Below, one piece after another: positions 16,465 to 25,235 of a stretch of DNA of 49,092 nucleotides. Origin of the DNA: Solirubrobacteraceae bacterium (lineage in GTDB: Bacteria; Actinomycetota; Thermoleophilia; Solirubrobacterales; Solirubrobacteraceae); assembly GCA_017882445.1 (NCBI GenBank), contig JADGPK010000016.1, forward strand, positions 1 through 49,092, given 5' to 3'. How positions within the stretch are numbered: the stretch's first letter is position 1; every line of letters begins with the position of its first letter. A program made the translations under genes and the position numbers. The notes beneath the pieces were generated by a model that did not search any database, was not told the origin of the DNA, and worked only from the letters and a program-made list of their open reading frames with translations.

Positions 16465-17646
16465 ATGAGCACACTCGTCCCGACAAGCGCCTCCCCTGCA
16501 GCGCCCGATTCCCAGGACGCAGGCGCACTGCTCGTATCGGTCGTGATCCCCTGCCTGAACGAGGCCGAGAACATCGAGACCTGCGTGAGCGCTGCCCTGG
16601 AGGCGATCGCGCGGATGGGCGTGCAGGGCGAGGTGGTGGTCGCCGACAACGACTCCGAGGACGACTCGGCACGCCTGGCCGAGCAGGCGGGCGCTCGTGT
16701 GGTGATCGAATGCAGGCGCGGCTACGGGAGCGCATACCTGGCCGGCTTCGCCGCATCGAAGGGTCGCTACATCGTGATGGCCGACGCCGACCTGACCTAC
16801 GACTTCAACGAGATCCCCCGCTTCGTGGCGGCGCTCGAGGAGGGTGCGGAGATGGTGATCGGCGACCGCATGGACAACATCCAGCCGGGCGCGATGCCGT
16901 GGCTGCACCGCTACGTCGGCAACCCGATCCTCACCGGCCTGCTCAACCTGTTCTTCCGTACCGGCATCAACGACGCCCACTGCGGCATGCGCGCGCTGCG
17001 CCGCGACGTGCTGCCCCGCCTGGACCTGCGGACGACCGGCATGGAGTTCGCCTCGGAGATGGTCATCAGGGCCTCGAAGGAGAACCTGAGGATCGCGGAG
17101 TTCCCGATCGAATACCACCCGCGCGGGGGTGAGAGCAAGCTGTCGAGCTTTAGCGACGGCTGGCGCCACCTGCGCTTCCTGCTCGTGCACAGCCCCAACC
17201 ACCTGTTCATCGTGCCCGGCGCTGCGCTCGCCGGCCTGGGCACCTCGGTCGTGGTGTTCGTGGGCGCCGGCCTGGACTTCTTCGGGCGCGCGTGGGGGCT
17301 GCACGCGCTGATCGGCGGCACGCTGCTGATGATCGTGGGCACCCAGGTGCTCGCGCTGGGACTGTGCGCGCACGCCTACGGCACCTACTTCATGGGCGAG
17401 CAGGACCCCTGGTTCGACCGCATGCGCGCGCGCTTCCGGCTCGAGCACGGCCTGCTGCTGGGTGGCTTCTTCATGCTCGTCGGGGTGGTCATCGGCGGCC
17501 TGATCCTGGCCACCTGGATTGCGCACGGCTTCGGCTCGCTAGCAGACGAACGCCTTGCGGTGATCGCCGCCTCGCTGCTGATCGTGGGGATCCAGATCTT
17601 CTTCTCGTCGTTCCTGCTGTCGATTCTCGGTCTGCGTCGTCGCTGA
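16465..17646 (+). CDS. GT2 polyprenyl-phosphate sugar transferase with membrane tail
   Basis: This 393-residue protein has an N-terminal GT2 domain (VSVVIPCLNEAENIETCVSA near residue 25, VVADNDSEDDS, RRGYGSAYLAGF, YIVMADADLTYDFNEIP near 104, HCGMRALRRDVL) and about four hydrophobic segments from residue 250 on. This is the layout of dolichol-phosphate-mannose synthase-like enzymes that charge polyprenyl phosphate with a sugar. Its product could feed the GT-C-type membrane proteins here. The ATG at 16465 is preferred over a GTG at 16441 because GAGGA lies upstream of it. The next gene starts 2 bases after its stop. Confidence 0.88.
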   Translation: MSTLVPTSASPAAPDSQDAGALLVSVVIPCLNEAENIETCVSAALEAIARMGVQGEVVVADNDSEDDSARLAEQAGARVVIECRRGYGSAYLAGFAASKGRYIVMADADLTYDFNEIPRFVAALEEGAEMVIGDRMDNIQPGAMPWLHRYVGNPILTGLLNLFFRTGINDAHCGMRALRRDVLPRLDLRTTGMEFASEMVIRASKENLRIAEFPIEYHPRGGESKLSSFSDGWRHLRFLLVHSPNHLFIVPGAALAGLGTSVVVFVGAGLDFFGRAWGLHALIGGTLLMIVGTQVLALGLCAHAYGTYFMGEQDPWFDRMRARFRLEHGLLLGGFFMLVGVVIGGLILATWIAHGFGSLADERLAVIAASLLIVGIQIFFSSFLLSILGLRRR

Positions 17647-17648
17647 CG

Positions 17649-19832
17649 GTGGAGCCGCTCCGCCGGATGCTGGCGGCGGTATTTGCCGGCGATCGCCGCG
17701 TATGGCGCGTGGCGGCGATCTGCGCTGTGCCGCTCGTGGCGTTGACCGCCTTCTACTGTCTGCGCCCGCGCTTCTACTACACCGGCACGGACAGCGTCGA
17801 GGACGTGAGCTACCTCGTGTCGACGCCGGCGCAAGTGGCCCTGTGCGCTTCACATCTGGAACTGCCCGCCCAGACCGCGTTTGTGCGCCTGCGTGTCAGC
17901 TCTCCGACACGCGCGCGCCCACCGCTTCACCTCGTGCTGCGCGTCGGGGCGCGCACGATCCGCTCCTATCTGCCTCCGCTGCAGGCGCCGGCCGACCGCA
18001 TCACCAATGCCGACTTCGCGATCCCCCAGACCCCCGCGAGTCCGCAGGCGAGCCCCGCGTCGCTGTGCGTGAGCTCCGACAGCACGGTCAGCTGGGCCGG
18101 CACTCCGCTGTCGAAGCCGGGCGAGTCGGCTCCGACGCTGCAAGGGAGCCGGCTCGCGGCGCGGCTGGCGATCTGGTATCTGCCGCCCTCCGGATCGAGG
18201 CTGAGCTACGTCCAGCGTGCGGGCCAGATCTTCGATCGCGCAGCGCTGTTCCGGCCGGGGATCGTCGACGCGTGGACCTACCCGCTGCTGCTGTTCGCCG
18301 TGCTCCCCGCGATCGCGCTGCTCGCGGTTCGCTGCCTGGCGCTCGCGGTCGCCGGACGCGCCCGGCGCATGGGCGCGTGGCTGTTCGCGCTCGCCGCCGT
18401 CAACGCCTGCTGCTGGGCGCTGATCACGCCCGTCTTTCAGGGGCCCGACGAGGTCGACCACTTCGCCTACGTGCAGTCGCTCGTCGAACGAGGAGAGGGA
18501 CCCAGTCACGACCCCGCCTCGCCGCTGCAGCGGTGGTCGGGCGCGGAGAACCGGGCGCTCGAAGACTCGAGCTTCTTCACCGACCACCAGGTGGGAGACA
18601 CAAAGGCGCCGTGGTTGTCATCCCAGCAGCGCAAGTACAGCAGCGAAGTGGCGCGGCTCCACCCGCGCGCCAACGACGGCGGTGGATACACGACCTCGGC
18701 CACCCACGGGCCGCTCTACTACCTTGCGCTGGCCCCCGCCTATCTGCTGACCCGTCACGGATCGGTGTTCGCGCAGCTGACGCTGATGCGCATCACCTCG
18801 GCGCTGCTGGGCGCGCTCGTCGTGCTGTTCACGTTCCTGCTCGCCCGCGAGCTCGCCCCGCGACGCCCGTGGCTGGCCGTGCTCGCGGCGCTGCTCGTCG
18901 CGTTCGAGCCGATGTACGGGTTCATCTCGGGGATCGTGACCAACGACGTCGGCGTGAACGCGGGCGCGGCGGCGTTGGAGCTGCTGCTGATCCGGATGCT
19001 TCGCCGCGGGATCACGATCCCGTGGGGCGCGCTCACCGGGGCGCTGCTGATCGCGCTGCCGATCGTCAAGGGGACCGGGCTGTCGCTCTACCCGGTGGCC
19101 GGACTGGTGTTCGCGGCGACGCTGTGGCGCCGTCACAGCCGCTCCGATGTGGCCGCGTGGGTCGCGCTGGTGCTCGGCGCGGTCGCCGTCGCGGAGCTCT
19201 CGGCGCATGTGCTCAGCATTGTGCAGCCAATCTCTTCGGCCGCCGGATCTGCGGCGATCAGCTCCAACGCGAGCGCTGTCAGCGAAGCGCTTCACCACAT
19301 CCCCAGCTATCTGGCCTACCTGTGGCAGGCGCTGTTTCCAAGGCTGCCGTTCATGCCACGGTATTTCCCACCCCCGCCGGGCTTCGTGCTGTCCACCGAT
19401 CCCGGCTTCGTGATATTCGTCGAGCGCGGCTGGGCTGCCTTCGGCTGGTACGACGTGTTCTTCCCCAAATGGGCGTATGTCGTCATCTTCCTTTCAATCG
19501 TCCTGACCGTTCCGCTCGCCGCGTGGGCGGCCCGCCGCGAGTGGAGCTGGGTGCGGCGCCATTGGCTGGAGGCGCTCGCCATCGTCGCGATGCCGGTCGC
19601 GGTGGTGATGGGCTTCGAGGCGGCCTACTACACGCCCCACCCCAGGGCGGTGATCGCCGAATTCGGTCGCTACGCGTTCCCGGCGATCGGGCCGCTCGCG
19701 GTGCTCGTCGTGGGAGCGCTGCACGCCCTTGGACGGCGGCGCATGCTACCGGTCGCGGTCGGGCTGCTGGTCGCGATGATCGCCCTCAGCTACGCCTCCC
19801 AGCTGCTGACGCTGAGCACCTTCTATGCCTGA
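17649..19832 (+). CDS. DUF2142-family membrane protein
   Basis: This 727-residue protein has one N-terminal membrane segment, an exported-looking domain of about 170 residues, then 10 or more membrane segments. QGPDEVDHFAYVQSLVERGE near residue 263 is the DUF2142 signature, with acidic residues after a membrane helix as in GT-C glycosyltransferases. TSATHGPLYYLALAPAYLL and FEPMYGFISGIVTNDVG also fit. GTG at 17649 starts 2 bases after the GT2 stop, so the pair is probably translated together, with the GT2 supplying a lipid-linked sugar. DUF2142 function is not established. Confidence 0.85.
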   Translation: MEPLRRMLAAVFAGDRRVWRVAAICAVPLVALTAFYCLRPRFYYTGTDSVEDVSYLVSTPAQVALCASHLELPAQTAFVRLRVSSPTRARPPLHLVLRVGARTIRSYLPPLQAPADRITNADFAIPQTPASPQASPASLCVSSDSTVSWAGTPLSKPGESAPTLQGSRLAARLAIWYLPPSGSRLSYVQRAGQIFDRAALFRPGIVDAWTYPLLLFAVLPAIALLAVRCLALAVAGRARRMGAWLFALAAVNACCWALITPVFQGPDEVDHFAYVQSLVERGEGPSHDPASPLQRWSGAENRALEDSSFFTDHQVGDTKAPWLSSQQRKYSSEVARLHPRANDGGGYTTSATHGPLYYLALAPAYLLTRHGSVFAQLTLMRITSALLGALVVLFTFLLARELAPRRPWLAVLAALLVAFEPMYGFISGIVTNDVGVNAGAAALELLLIRMLRRGITIPWGALTGALLIALPIVKGTGLSLYPVAGLVFAATLWRRHSRSDVAAWVALVLGAVAVAELSAHVLSIVQPISSAAGSAAISSNASAVSEALHHIPSYLAYLWQALFPRLPFMPRYFPPPPGFVLSTDPGFVIFVERGWAAFGWYDVFFPKWAYVVIFLSIVLTVPLAAWAARREWSWVRRHWLEALAIVAMPVAVVMGFEAAYYTPHPRAVIAEFGRYAFPAIGPLAVLVVGALHALGRRRMLPVAVGLLVAMIALSYASQLLTLSTFYA

Positions 19833-20841
19833 CGTGAGCGTCGCCATCCCCGTGCGCGACGGTGGCGGGCTGTTCGCTCGTGTTCTGGCGGCGCTGGCCG
19901 AGCAGACCGTCGAGCACGAGCTGGTGGTGTGCGACTCGGGCTCGAGTGACGGGTCGCTGGAGCTGGCCCGCGAGCACGGCGCGCGCGTGCTCGAGATCGC
20001 GCCGGAGCGCTTCACCCACGGCGGCGTGCGCAACCGGCTGATGGGCGTCGCCGGCGGCGCGCACGTGGCGCTGCTCACCCAGGACTCCGAGCCGGCCGAC
20101 GAGGGCTGGCTGGCGCGGCTGCTGGCGGGTTTCGAGCTGGCGGCGGACGTGGCGATCGTCTACGGGCCCTACCGTCCCCGGCCTGACGCCGCCCCTGCTG
20201 TGCGCATGGAGCTCGAGCGGTGGTTCGCCTCGCTGTCTCCCGACGGTAGCCCGCAGGTCGAGCGCCTGCACGCCCACGAACGTTCGCTGCCGGTCCGCGA
20301 GCTCGTCGGTCGGCGCGGCTTCTTCACCGACGCCAACGCCTGTCTGGCGCGGGCCGCGTGGGAGCGGGTGCCGTTCCGCGAGGTTCCCTACGCCGAGGAC
20401 AGGGTGCTCGCGATCGACATGCTGCGCGCCGGCTACGCCAAGGCGTTCCTGCCCGGAGCCGCGGTCATCCACTCCCACGACTACACGACGAGCGAGCAGC
20501 TGCGCCGCTGCTTCGACGAGTGGCGGGGGCTGCGCGAGGTGTACGGCTGGCGCGAGCCGCCCTCGCCCGTCCACCTGCTCGCTCAGCTGCGGGGAGAGCT
20601 GCGGGCGGCGCGGGCGCAGCTGATCGGCCAGGGCGCCACCGCAGCGGGCCGTCGCGCAACGCTCGCGGCGGTCGGCCGCCATCATGTTGTGTGCCGGGCG
20701 GGAGCGCTGCTCGGCTCCCGCGCCGACCGGTTGTCCCCGTCCGTGAGGCGCAGGCTCTCGCTGGAGGGTCGCGCGGGCTTCGCGCCACTGGACCTGGACG
20801 GCGAGCAGACTCCACCCACCGGCCCCGGCTCCACACGGTGA
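19825..20841 (+). CDS. GT2-family glycosyltransferase
   Basis: This 338-residue enzyme opens with MPDVSVAIPVRDGGGLFARV and has LVVCDSGSSDGSLELARE, RFTHGGVRNRLMGVA, VALLTQDSEPADEGWLARLL (DxD-like QDSEP), RRGFFTDANACLARAAWE and VPYAEDRVLAIDML. These are typical of the RfbN/rhamnosyltransferase branch of GT2. It overlaps the DUF2142 gene by 8 bases. The C-terminal third is basic and Ala/Arg-rich. Its stop lies in a 23-base tandem repeat that runs into the next gene. Confidence 0.9.
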   Translation: MPDVSVAIPVRDGGGLFARVLAALAEQTVEHELVVCDSGSSDGSLELAREHGARVLEIAPERFTHGGVRNRLMGVAGGAHVALLTQDSEPADEGWLARLLAGFELAADVAIVYGPYRPRPDAAPAVRMELERWFASLSPDGSPQVERLHAHERSLPVRELVGRRGFFTDANACLARAAWERVPFREVPYAEDRVLAIDMLRAGYAKAFLPGAAVIHSHDYTTSEQLRRCFDEWRGLREVYGWREPPSPVHLLAQLRGELRAARAQLIGQGATAAGRRATLAAVGRHHVVCRAGALLGSRADRLSPSVRRRLSLEGRAGFAPLDLDGEQTPPTGPGSTR

Positions 20842-20906
20842 GCGAGAACCCAACCGAGTGATGAGAGGGAGCCCAACAGAGCGATGAGCGATAACCCGAT
20901 CGAGGG
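20838..20906 (+). repeat. three 23-base tandem repeat units across a start codon
   Basis: Units at 20838-20860, 20861-20883 and 20884-20906 are each 23 bases, each begin with a start codon (GTG, ATG, ATG), and share the pattern RTGAG(A/C)G then AACCC/AGCCC then GAG/GCG. The third unit is the true start of the next gene. The first two encode short peptides that stop at once (MSENPTE and MRGSPTER). Confidence 0.6.
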
Positions 20907-22977
20907 CCGCCCGCGGGGCGCGTTCGCGAACCTGAGACGGCGGATACACCTGACCTACAGGTACTTCGGCCTGCGCACCATCCTGTTCCGGATCGTCACC
21001 TTCCCGCTGCGCTTCACCCCGCTGCAGCGCCGCCTGCGGCTGCGCACGCACGCGCGCGACCAGGAGCTGAGACGCGCCGTCGAGTGGTATCGCGAGCACG
21101 GCCGCCCTGTGGACATCGTGATCCCCAGCTACCGGGACGCCGAGCGCGTGCGCACGCTCGTGCGGTCCATCTCAAAGACGGTTCCCCACGGGATGACCCG
21201 CGTGATCGTCGCGGATGACTGCAGCGGGCCCGAGCACGTGGCGGCGCTCAGGCAGATCGGCGGAGTCGACCTCCTGATCGCCGCCGAGCGGAACGGGGGC
21301 TTCGCCGTGAACGTCAATCGCGGCCTGCAGGCGAGCGACGGCGAGCGCGACGTCGTCGTGCTGAACTCCGACGTCGAGGCGCTCCCCAGCTGGCTGGAGT
21401 GCCTGCAGTACGCGGCTCACCACTACGAGGACGTCGGCATTGTCGGTGCGCAGCTTCAGTATCCCGACGGGCGCATCCAGTTCGGTGGGACGGTACGCAA
21501 CCGGGACGCGCCCGAGTGGTTCGACCACCGCTACCGGTTCAAGCCCGCCGGCTGGGGTCCCGCCGGGCGGACGAGCTCGGCGCTCGCGGTCACGGGCGCG
21601 TGCATGTACGTGCGCCGCGAGGTGATCGAGCGCGTCGGGCTGCTCGACGAGCGCTACGCGATGGCCTACGAGGACGTCGACTGGTGCCTGCGCGCGTGGC
21701 AGGCCGGATTCTGCGTGCTCTACTTCCCCGCCGCTCAGCTCGTGCACCACGAGTCGGTCACGCGCGGCACCGAGCTGGGCGAGCGCGAGCGGGCCTCCCA
21801 GCGGCTGTTCTGGGAGCGCTGGTCGGAGTTCTTCGACGCGCGCTCTGTGCTGGCCGGCACGCGCGAGGACGCCGATGACGGCGGCCTGGACGGGGCGGCG
21901 CACGATGGCCGGCTGCGCATCGTCTACGTGACCGAGGACACGGGCGTGGGCGGCGGGCACCGGGACGTCTTCGAGCACCTCAACCGCCTGTCCGCCCGCG
22001 GGCACGACGTGTCGCTGTACACGCTCGGTGACCCACCCGACTGGTTTTCGCTGCGTGTCCCGGTTCACAGCTTCGCCGACTACGACGAGCTCGCCCGCTC
22101 GCTCGCCGAGCTCGAGGCGATCAAGGTGGCGACGTGGTGGATGACCGCCGCGCCGGTCTGGCGCGCGAGCATCGTTCGCGGCGTCCCCGTGTACTTCGTC
22201 CAGGACATCGAGACCTCCTACTACCCCGACCACGAGCACGCCCGCCATGCCGTGCTCGACTCCTACCGTCCGGAGTTCCGCTACATGACGATCTCCTCCT
22301 GGAACCGCGAGCGCCTGCGCGAGCTCGGCCTCGACGCCGAGCTGATCCCGCCGGGGATCGACCTGGAGCGGTTTCGCCCACGGGCGGATGTGGCGCGGCG
22401 CGAGGACATGGTGCTCGCGCTCGGCCGCTCCAACCCGCTGAAGAACCTGCCGCTCACCATCGCCGCCTGGAAGAGGTTGAGAGACCGATCGGAGATCGGC
22501 CGGCGCCCGGAGCTGTGCCTGTTCGGGGTCGAGCCGGAGCTGGCGGATGGCGAGGGCGTGCGCTACGTCGACGCGCCCGACGACGAGCAGGTCAACGAGC
22601 TGCTCTGCCAGGCGACCGTGTTCGTCCAGACCTCCACGCACGAGGGCTTCGCGCTGCCGCCGCTGGAGGCGATGGCTACGGGCGCGGCGGTCGTGTGCAC
22701 CGACGCGCACGGCAACCGCGACTTCTGTCTCGACGGCGTCAACTGCCTGATGCCCGAGCCGACCCCGGGCGCGGTAGGCGCGGCGCTGGCGCGCCTGTTC
22801 GCCGATCCCGAGCTGCGCGCGCGGCTGGGGAGTGCGGGGCGCCAGACGGCGCAGGGGTATGCGTGGGAGCGGCGGATCGATGCGCTGGAGGCGTTCTTCG
22901 AGCGTGTGGCCGCGTCCCGGCGGATGGCCCTCGCGGGCGAGCTCGCGCCGGAGATCCCCACGAACGCGAAGCGGTGA
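20884..22977 (+). CDS. two-domain glycosyltransferase, GT2 fused to GT4
   Basis: This 697-residue protein joins two transferases. The GT2 part (about 75-320) has VDIVIPSYRDAERVRTLVRS, VIVADDCSG, VVVLNSDVEALPSWLECL (DxD-like) and YAMAYEDVDWCLRAW. From about 343 a GT-B domain begins with LRIVYVTEDTGVGGGHRDVF, and ALGRSNPLKNLPLTIAAWKR plus THEGFALPPLEAMATGAAVV (about 583-602) mark GT4. Both look intact, so it probably adds two sugars in sequence. A ribosome binding site (GAGGGAG) lies in the preceding repeat unit. It closes the forward operon and is convergent with the ABC exporter. Confidence 0.92.
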   Translation: MSDNPIEGRPRGAFANLRRRIHLTYRYFGLRTILFRIVTFPLRFTPLQRRLRLRTHARDQELRRAVEWYREHGRPVDIVIPSYRDAERVRTLVRSISKTVPHGMTRVIVADDCSGPEHVAALRQIGGVDLLIAAERNGGFAVNVNRGLQASDGERDVVVLNSDVEALPSWLECLQYAAHHYEDVGIVGAQLQYPDGRIQFGGTVRNRDAPEWFDHRYRFKPAGWGPAGRTSSALAVTGACMYVRREVIERVGLLDERYAMAYEDVDWCLRAWQAGFCVLYFPAAQLVHHESVTRGTELGERERASQRLFWERWSEFFDARSVLAGTREDADDGGLDGAAHDGRLRIVYVTEDTGVGGGHRDVFEHLNRLSARGHDVSLYTLGDPPDWFSLRVPVHSFADYDELARSLAELEAIKVATWWMTAAPVWRASIVRGVPVYFVQDIETSYYPDHEHARHAVLDSYRPEFRYMTISSWNRERLRELGLDAELIPPGIDLERFRPRADVARREDMVLALGRSNPLKNLPLTIAAWKRLRDRSEIGRRPELCLFGVEPELADGEGVRYVDAPDDEQVNELLCQATVFVQTSTHEGFALPPLEAMATGAAVVCTDAHGNRDFCLDGVNCLMPEPTPGAVGAALARLFADPELRARLGSAGRQTAQGYAWERRIDALEAFFERVAASRRMALAGELAPEIPTNAKR

Positions 22978-22987
22978 GCCCTCGCCG

Positions 22988-23911
22988 CTAGAGGTCCTCG
23001 GCGATGTGCGGCGCCTCGCGATTGAAGACCCAGAAGCCGAGCACGAAGATCACGGCCACGAGCGCGAGCGGCTCGAGCAGCGCCGCCCAGCTGCCAAGCG
23101 CCTGTCCGGCGCTGAGCGTCGCGCGGTTGACCATCGCGTGGCGGAACTGCTGGAAGATCGTCACCAGCGGGTTCAGCGTGTAGACGTGGTAGAGGAAGTG
23201 GTCGAGTGTCCCGTGGGCGAGCTTTTCCTTCACCGCTTCGACGGGGATGATCACGGGAGAGGAGTAGAAGAGGATCTGAGACACCACGTCCCAGATCGGC
23301 TGGATGTCGCGGAAGCGCACGAACAGGGCCGACAGCAGCATCGAGATGCCGGTGGCCAGCAGCGCGATCATCACCAGGATCAGCGGGAGCTCCAGCCAGC
23401 TGAGCATCGGACGCACGCCGGAGATCAGCGCGAAGATCATGACCACGATCAGGTTGAGGCCCAGGTTGAAGGCGGCGAGGAGCACGACCGAGATCGGGAT
23501 CGCCAGGCGCGGGAACTGGATCTTGCGCACGAGGCTCTCTCGATCGACGACGCTTCGCACGGCGCCGCCCGTCGACTCGCTGAAGAAGGTGAACAGCACG
23601 ATCGAGCCGAGCAGCTGCGCGCCGTAGAAGTGCCCGGCCGCGCCTTTGGCCTTGTCCACGTGGAAGACCATCACGAAGAACACGTACAGCACGCCGAACA
23701 GCAGCAGCGGCCGCACCACCTGCCACAGGTAGCCGAGCGCCGAGCCGAAGAACTTCAGTTTGAATTCGCTGCGCGCGATGTTGTAGGCGAGGTGCCAGAA
23801 GCGCGGCCAGCTGTCGCTCAACGCGCGCGGCCCAAGGATCGGCTGGCCCATGGGCTCGGAGAGGCTCGACGTCGGCTGTCCCAGCGCCTCAGAGAGGCTC
23901 GGCGCGCTCAC
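22988..23911 (-). CDS. wzm: ABC-2 type polysaccharide export permease
   Basis: This 307-residue permease has six hydrophobic segments and the ABC-2 pattern: FWHLAYNIARSEFKLKFFGS, ALGYLWQVVRPLLLFGVLYV, VRKIQFPRLAIPISVV, RFRDIQPIWDVVSQILFYSS and YTLNPLVTIFQQFRHAM. Wzm-type permeases export undecaprenyl-linked O-antigen or teichoic-acid-like chains. The GTG at 23911 overlaps the ATPase stop by 4 bases (GTGA). A possible alternative start is the ATG giving MGQPILGPRAL about 20 codons later. Confidence 0.92.
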   Translation of the reverse strand: MSAPSLSEALGQPTSSLSEPMGQPILGPRALSDSWPRFWHLAYNIARSEFKLKFFGSALGYLWQVVRPLLLFGVLYVFFVMVFHVDKAKGAAGHFYGAQLLGSIVLFTFFSESTGGAVRSVVDRESLVRKIQFPRLAIPISVVLLAAFNLGLNLIVVMIFALISGVRPMLSWLELPLILVMIALLATGISMLLSALFVRFRDIQPIWDVVSQILFYSSPVIIPVEAVKEKLAHGTLDHFLYHVYTLNPLVTIFQQFRHAMVNRATLSAGQALGSWAALLEPLALVAVIFVLGFWVFNREAPHIAEDL

Positions 23912-25185
23912 CCGCGGCCTCCCGTCGGCTGGACCTCGCTCGGCGGGGCCAGGGCCCAGCGGGTCACCTCGGTCTCCACCGGGATCTCCACCATCCCGCC
24001 GCTCGCGGTCACGCCGGAGACGACGAACGACATGCCGCCCGCGAGGCGGTCGATCACGTCCAGCCCCTCGCCGCGGTGGGTGATCGTGAGGATCGGGTGG
24101 TAGCGCCCGGGCGCGAGCATGTTGTGGAAGGAGAAGGCGAACACCGCCTGCTCGCCGGCCTGGAAGCCGCCGGTCTCCTCCTGTTCGCGCGCGGTGGTCG
24201 CGACCACGACCTGCTGGCGCTGTTCGTTGAGCAGCGCCATGCTCACGGCCGGATCGCGCACGGCGGTGTTGAACGTGACCAGCGCCTTGAGCGTCAGCGG
24301 CTCGGATTGTGGCGCGACGGAGCGGCGCTCTGTGGGGTCGTCGCCGAGCCACACGTCGCTGACACGCGCCGCGCCGTCGCCCATGCGAGCGCTGCCGACG
24401 TCGGCGTCCTCATAGCCCGCGGCGCGGCCGAAGGCGATCTCCAGGTAGCGATCGGCGATGTCGCGCGGGTCGCCGATGTCCACCACCGCGCCTCGCTCGA
24501 GCAGCATCGCGCGATGGCAGAACCGTGTGACCGCGGACATGTCGTGCGTGACGAACACGATCGTGCGCCCTTCCTCGCGCATCCCGGTGAAGACGTCGAA
24601 GCACTTCTGCTGGAAGGCGGCATCGCCCACCGCGAGCACCTCGTCGATCAGCAGGACCTCGGCGTCGACCTGGATCGCCACCGAGAAGGCCAGGCGCACG
24701 TGCATCCCCGAGGAGTAGTTCTTGAGCTTGAGGTCCTGGAACTCCTCGAGCTCGGCGAACTCGATCACACGCTTGTAGCGAGCGCGGGCCTCCCGCGGCG
24801 AGAGGCCGAGCATGATTCCGTTCAGCGCGACGTTCTCGTAGGCGGCCAGGTCGGGGTTGAAGCCGACCCCCAACTCGATGAAGGTGGACATCCGACCGTT
24901 GCACCAGATCCTTCCCTCGTCGGCGCGGTAGATCCCGGCCAGGCACTTCAGCAGCGTGCTCTTGCCGCTGCCGTTGCGTCCGACGATGCCGAAGAACTCA
25001 CCCGGCGCCACCGCAAAGGAGATGTCCTTCAGTGCGTGCAGCAGCTCGTGGCGCGAGCGGCGCAGCGGGTGAAGCGCCCGCTCCTTGAGCGTGTGGCTGC
25101 GCTCCTCGGGGATCTTGAAGCGCTTGTGAACTCCTTGGGCGGCCAGCGCGGGGCGTCGTTGAACGGCTGTCTGCTCAGTGGTCAC
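23908..25185 (-). CDS. wzt: ABC polysaccharide export ATPase with C-terminal binding domain
   Basis: This 425-residue ATPase has Walker A GRNGSGKST (69-77), FIELGVGFNPDLAAYENVAL typical of Wzt/TagH, signature YSSGMHVRLAF, Walker B VLLIDEVLAVGD and the H-loop VFVTHD. Residues from about 270 form a separate beta-rich domain (LTLKALVTFNTAVRDPAVSM, FSFHNMLAPGRYHPILTIT) like the Wzt C-terminal domain that recognises the finished chain in E. coli O8/O9a. This suggests export tied to chain-end recognition. The GTG at 25185 has TACCCT 8 bases upstream. It forms an operon with wzm. Confidence 0.93.
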   Translation of the reverse strand: MTTEQTAVQRRPALAAQGVHKRFKIPEERSHTLKERALHPLRRSRHELLHALKDISFAVAPGEFFGIVGRNGSGKSTLLKCLAGIYRADEGRIWCNGRMSTFIELGVGFNPDLAAYENVALNGIMLGLSPREARARYKRVIEFAELEEFQDLKLKNYSSGMHVRLAFSVAIQVDAEVLLIDEVLAVGDAAFQQKCFDVFTGMREEGRTIVFVTHDMSAVTRFCHRAMLLERGAVVDIGDPRDIADRYLEIAFGRAAGYEDADVGSARMGDGAARVSDVWLGDDPTERRSVAPQSEPLTLKALVTFNTAVRDPAVSMALLNEQRQQVVVATTAREQEETGGFQAGEQAVFAFSFHNMLAPGRYHPILTITHRGEGLDVIDRLAGGMSFVVSGVTASGGMVEIPVETEVTRWALAPPSEVQPTGGRG

Positions 25186-25193
25186 GTCACTGG

Positions 25194-25199
25194 AGGGTA
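25194..25199 (-). promoter_or_regulatory. -10 box TACCCT for leaderless wzt
   Basis: TACCCT on the minus strand ends 8 bases before the GTG at 25185; no ribosome binding site is visible. Confidence 0.55.
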
Positions 25200-25235
25200 T
25201 AGCGAGGGGGCGCGCTGGGACAGGCGAGCAGCTGC

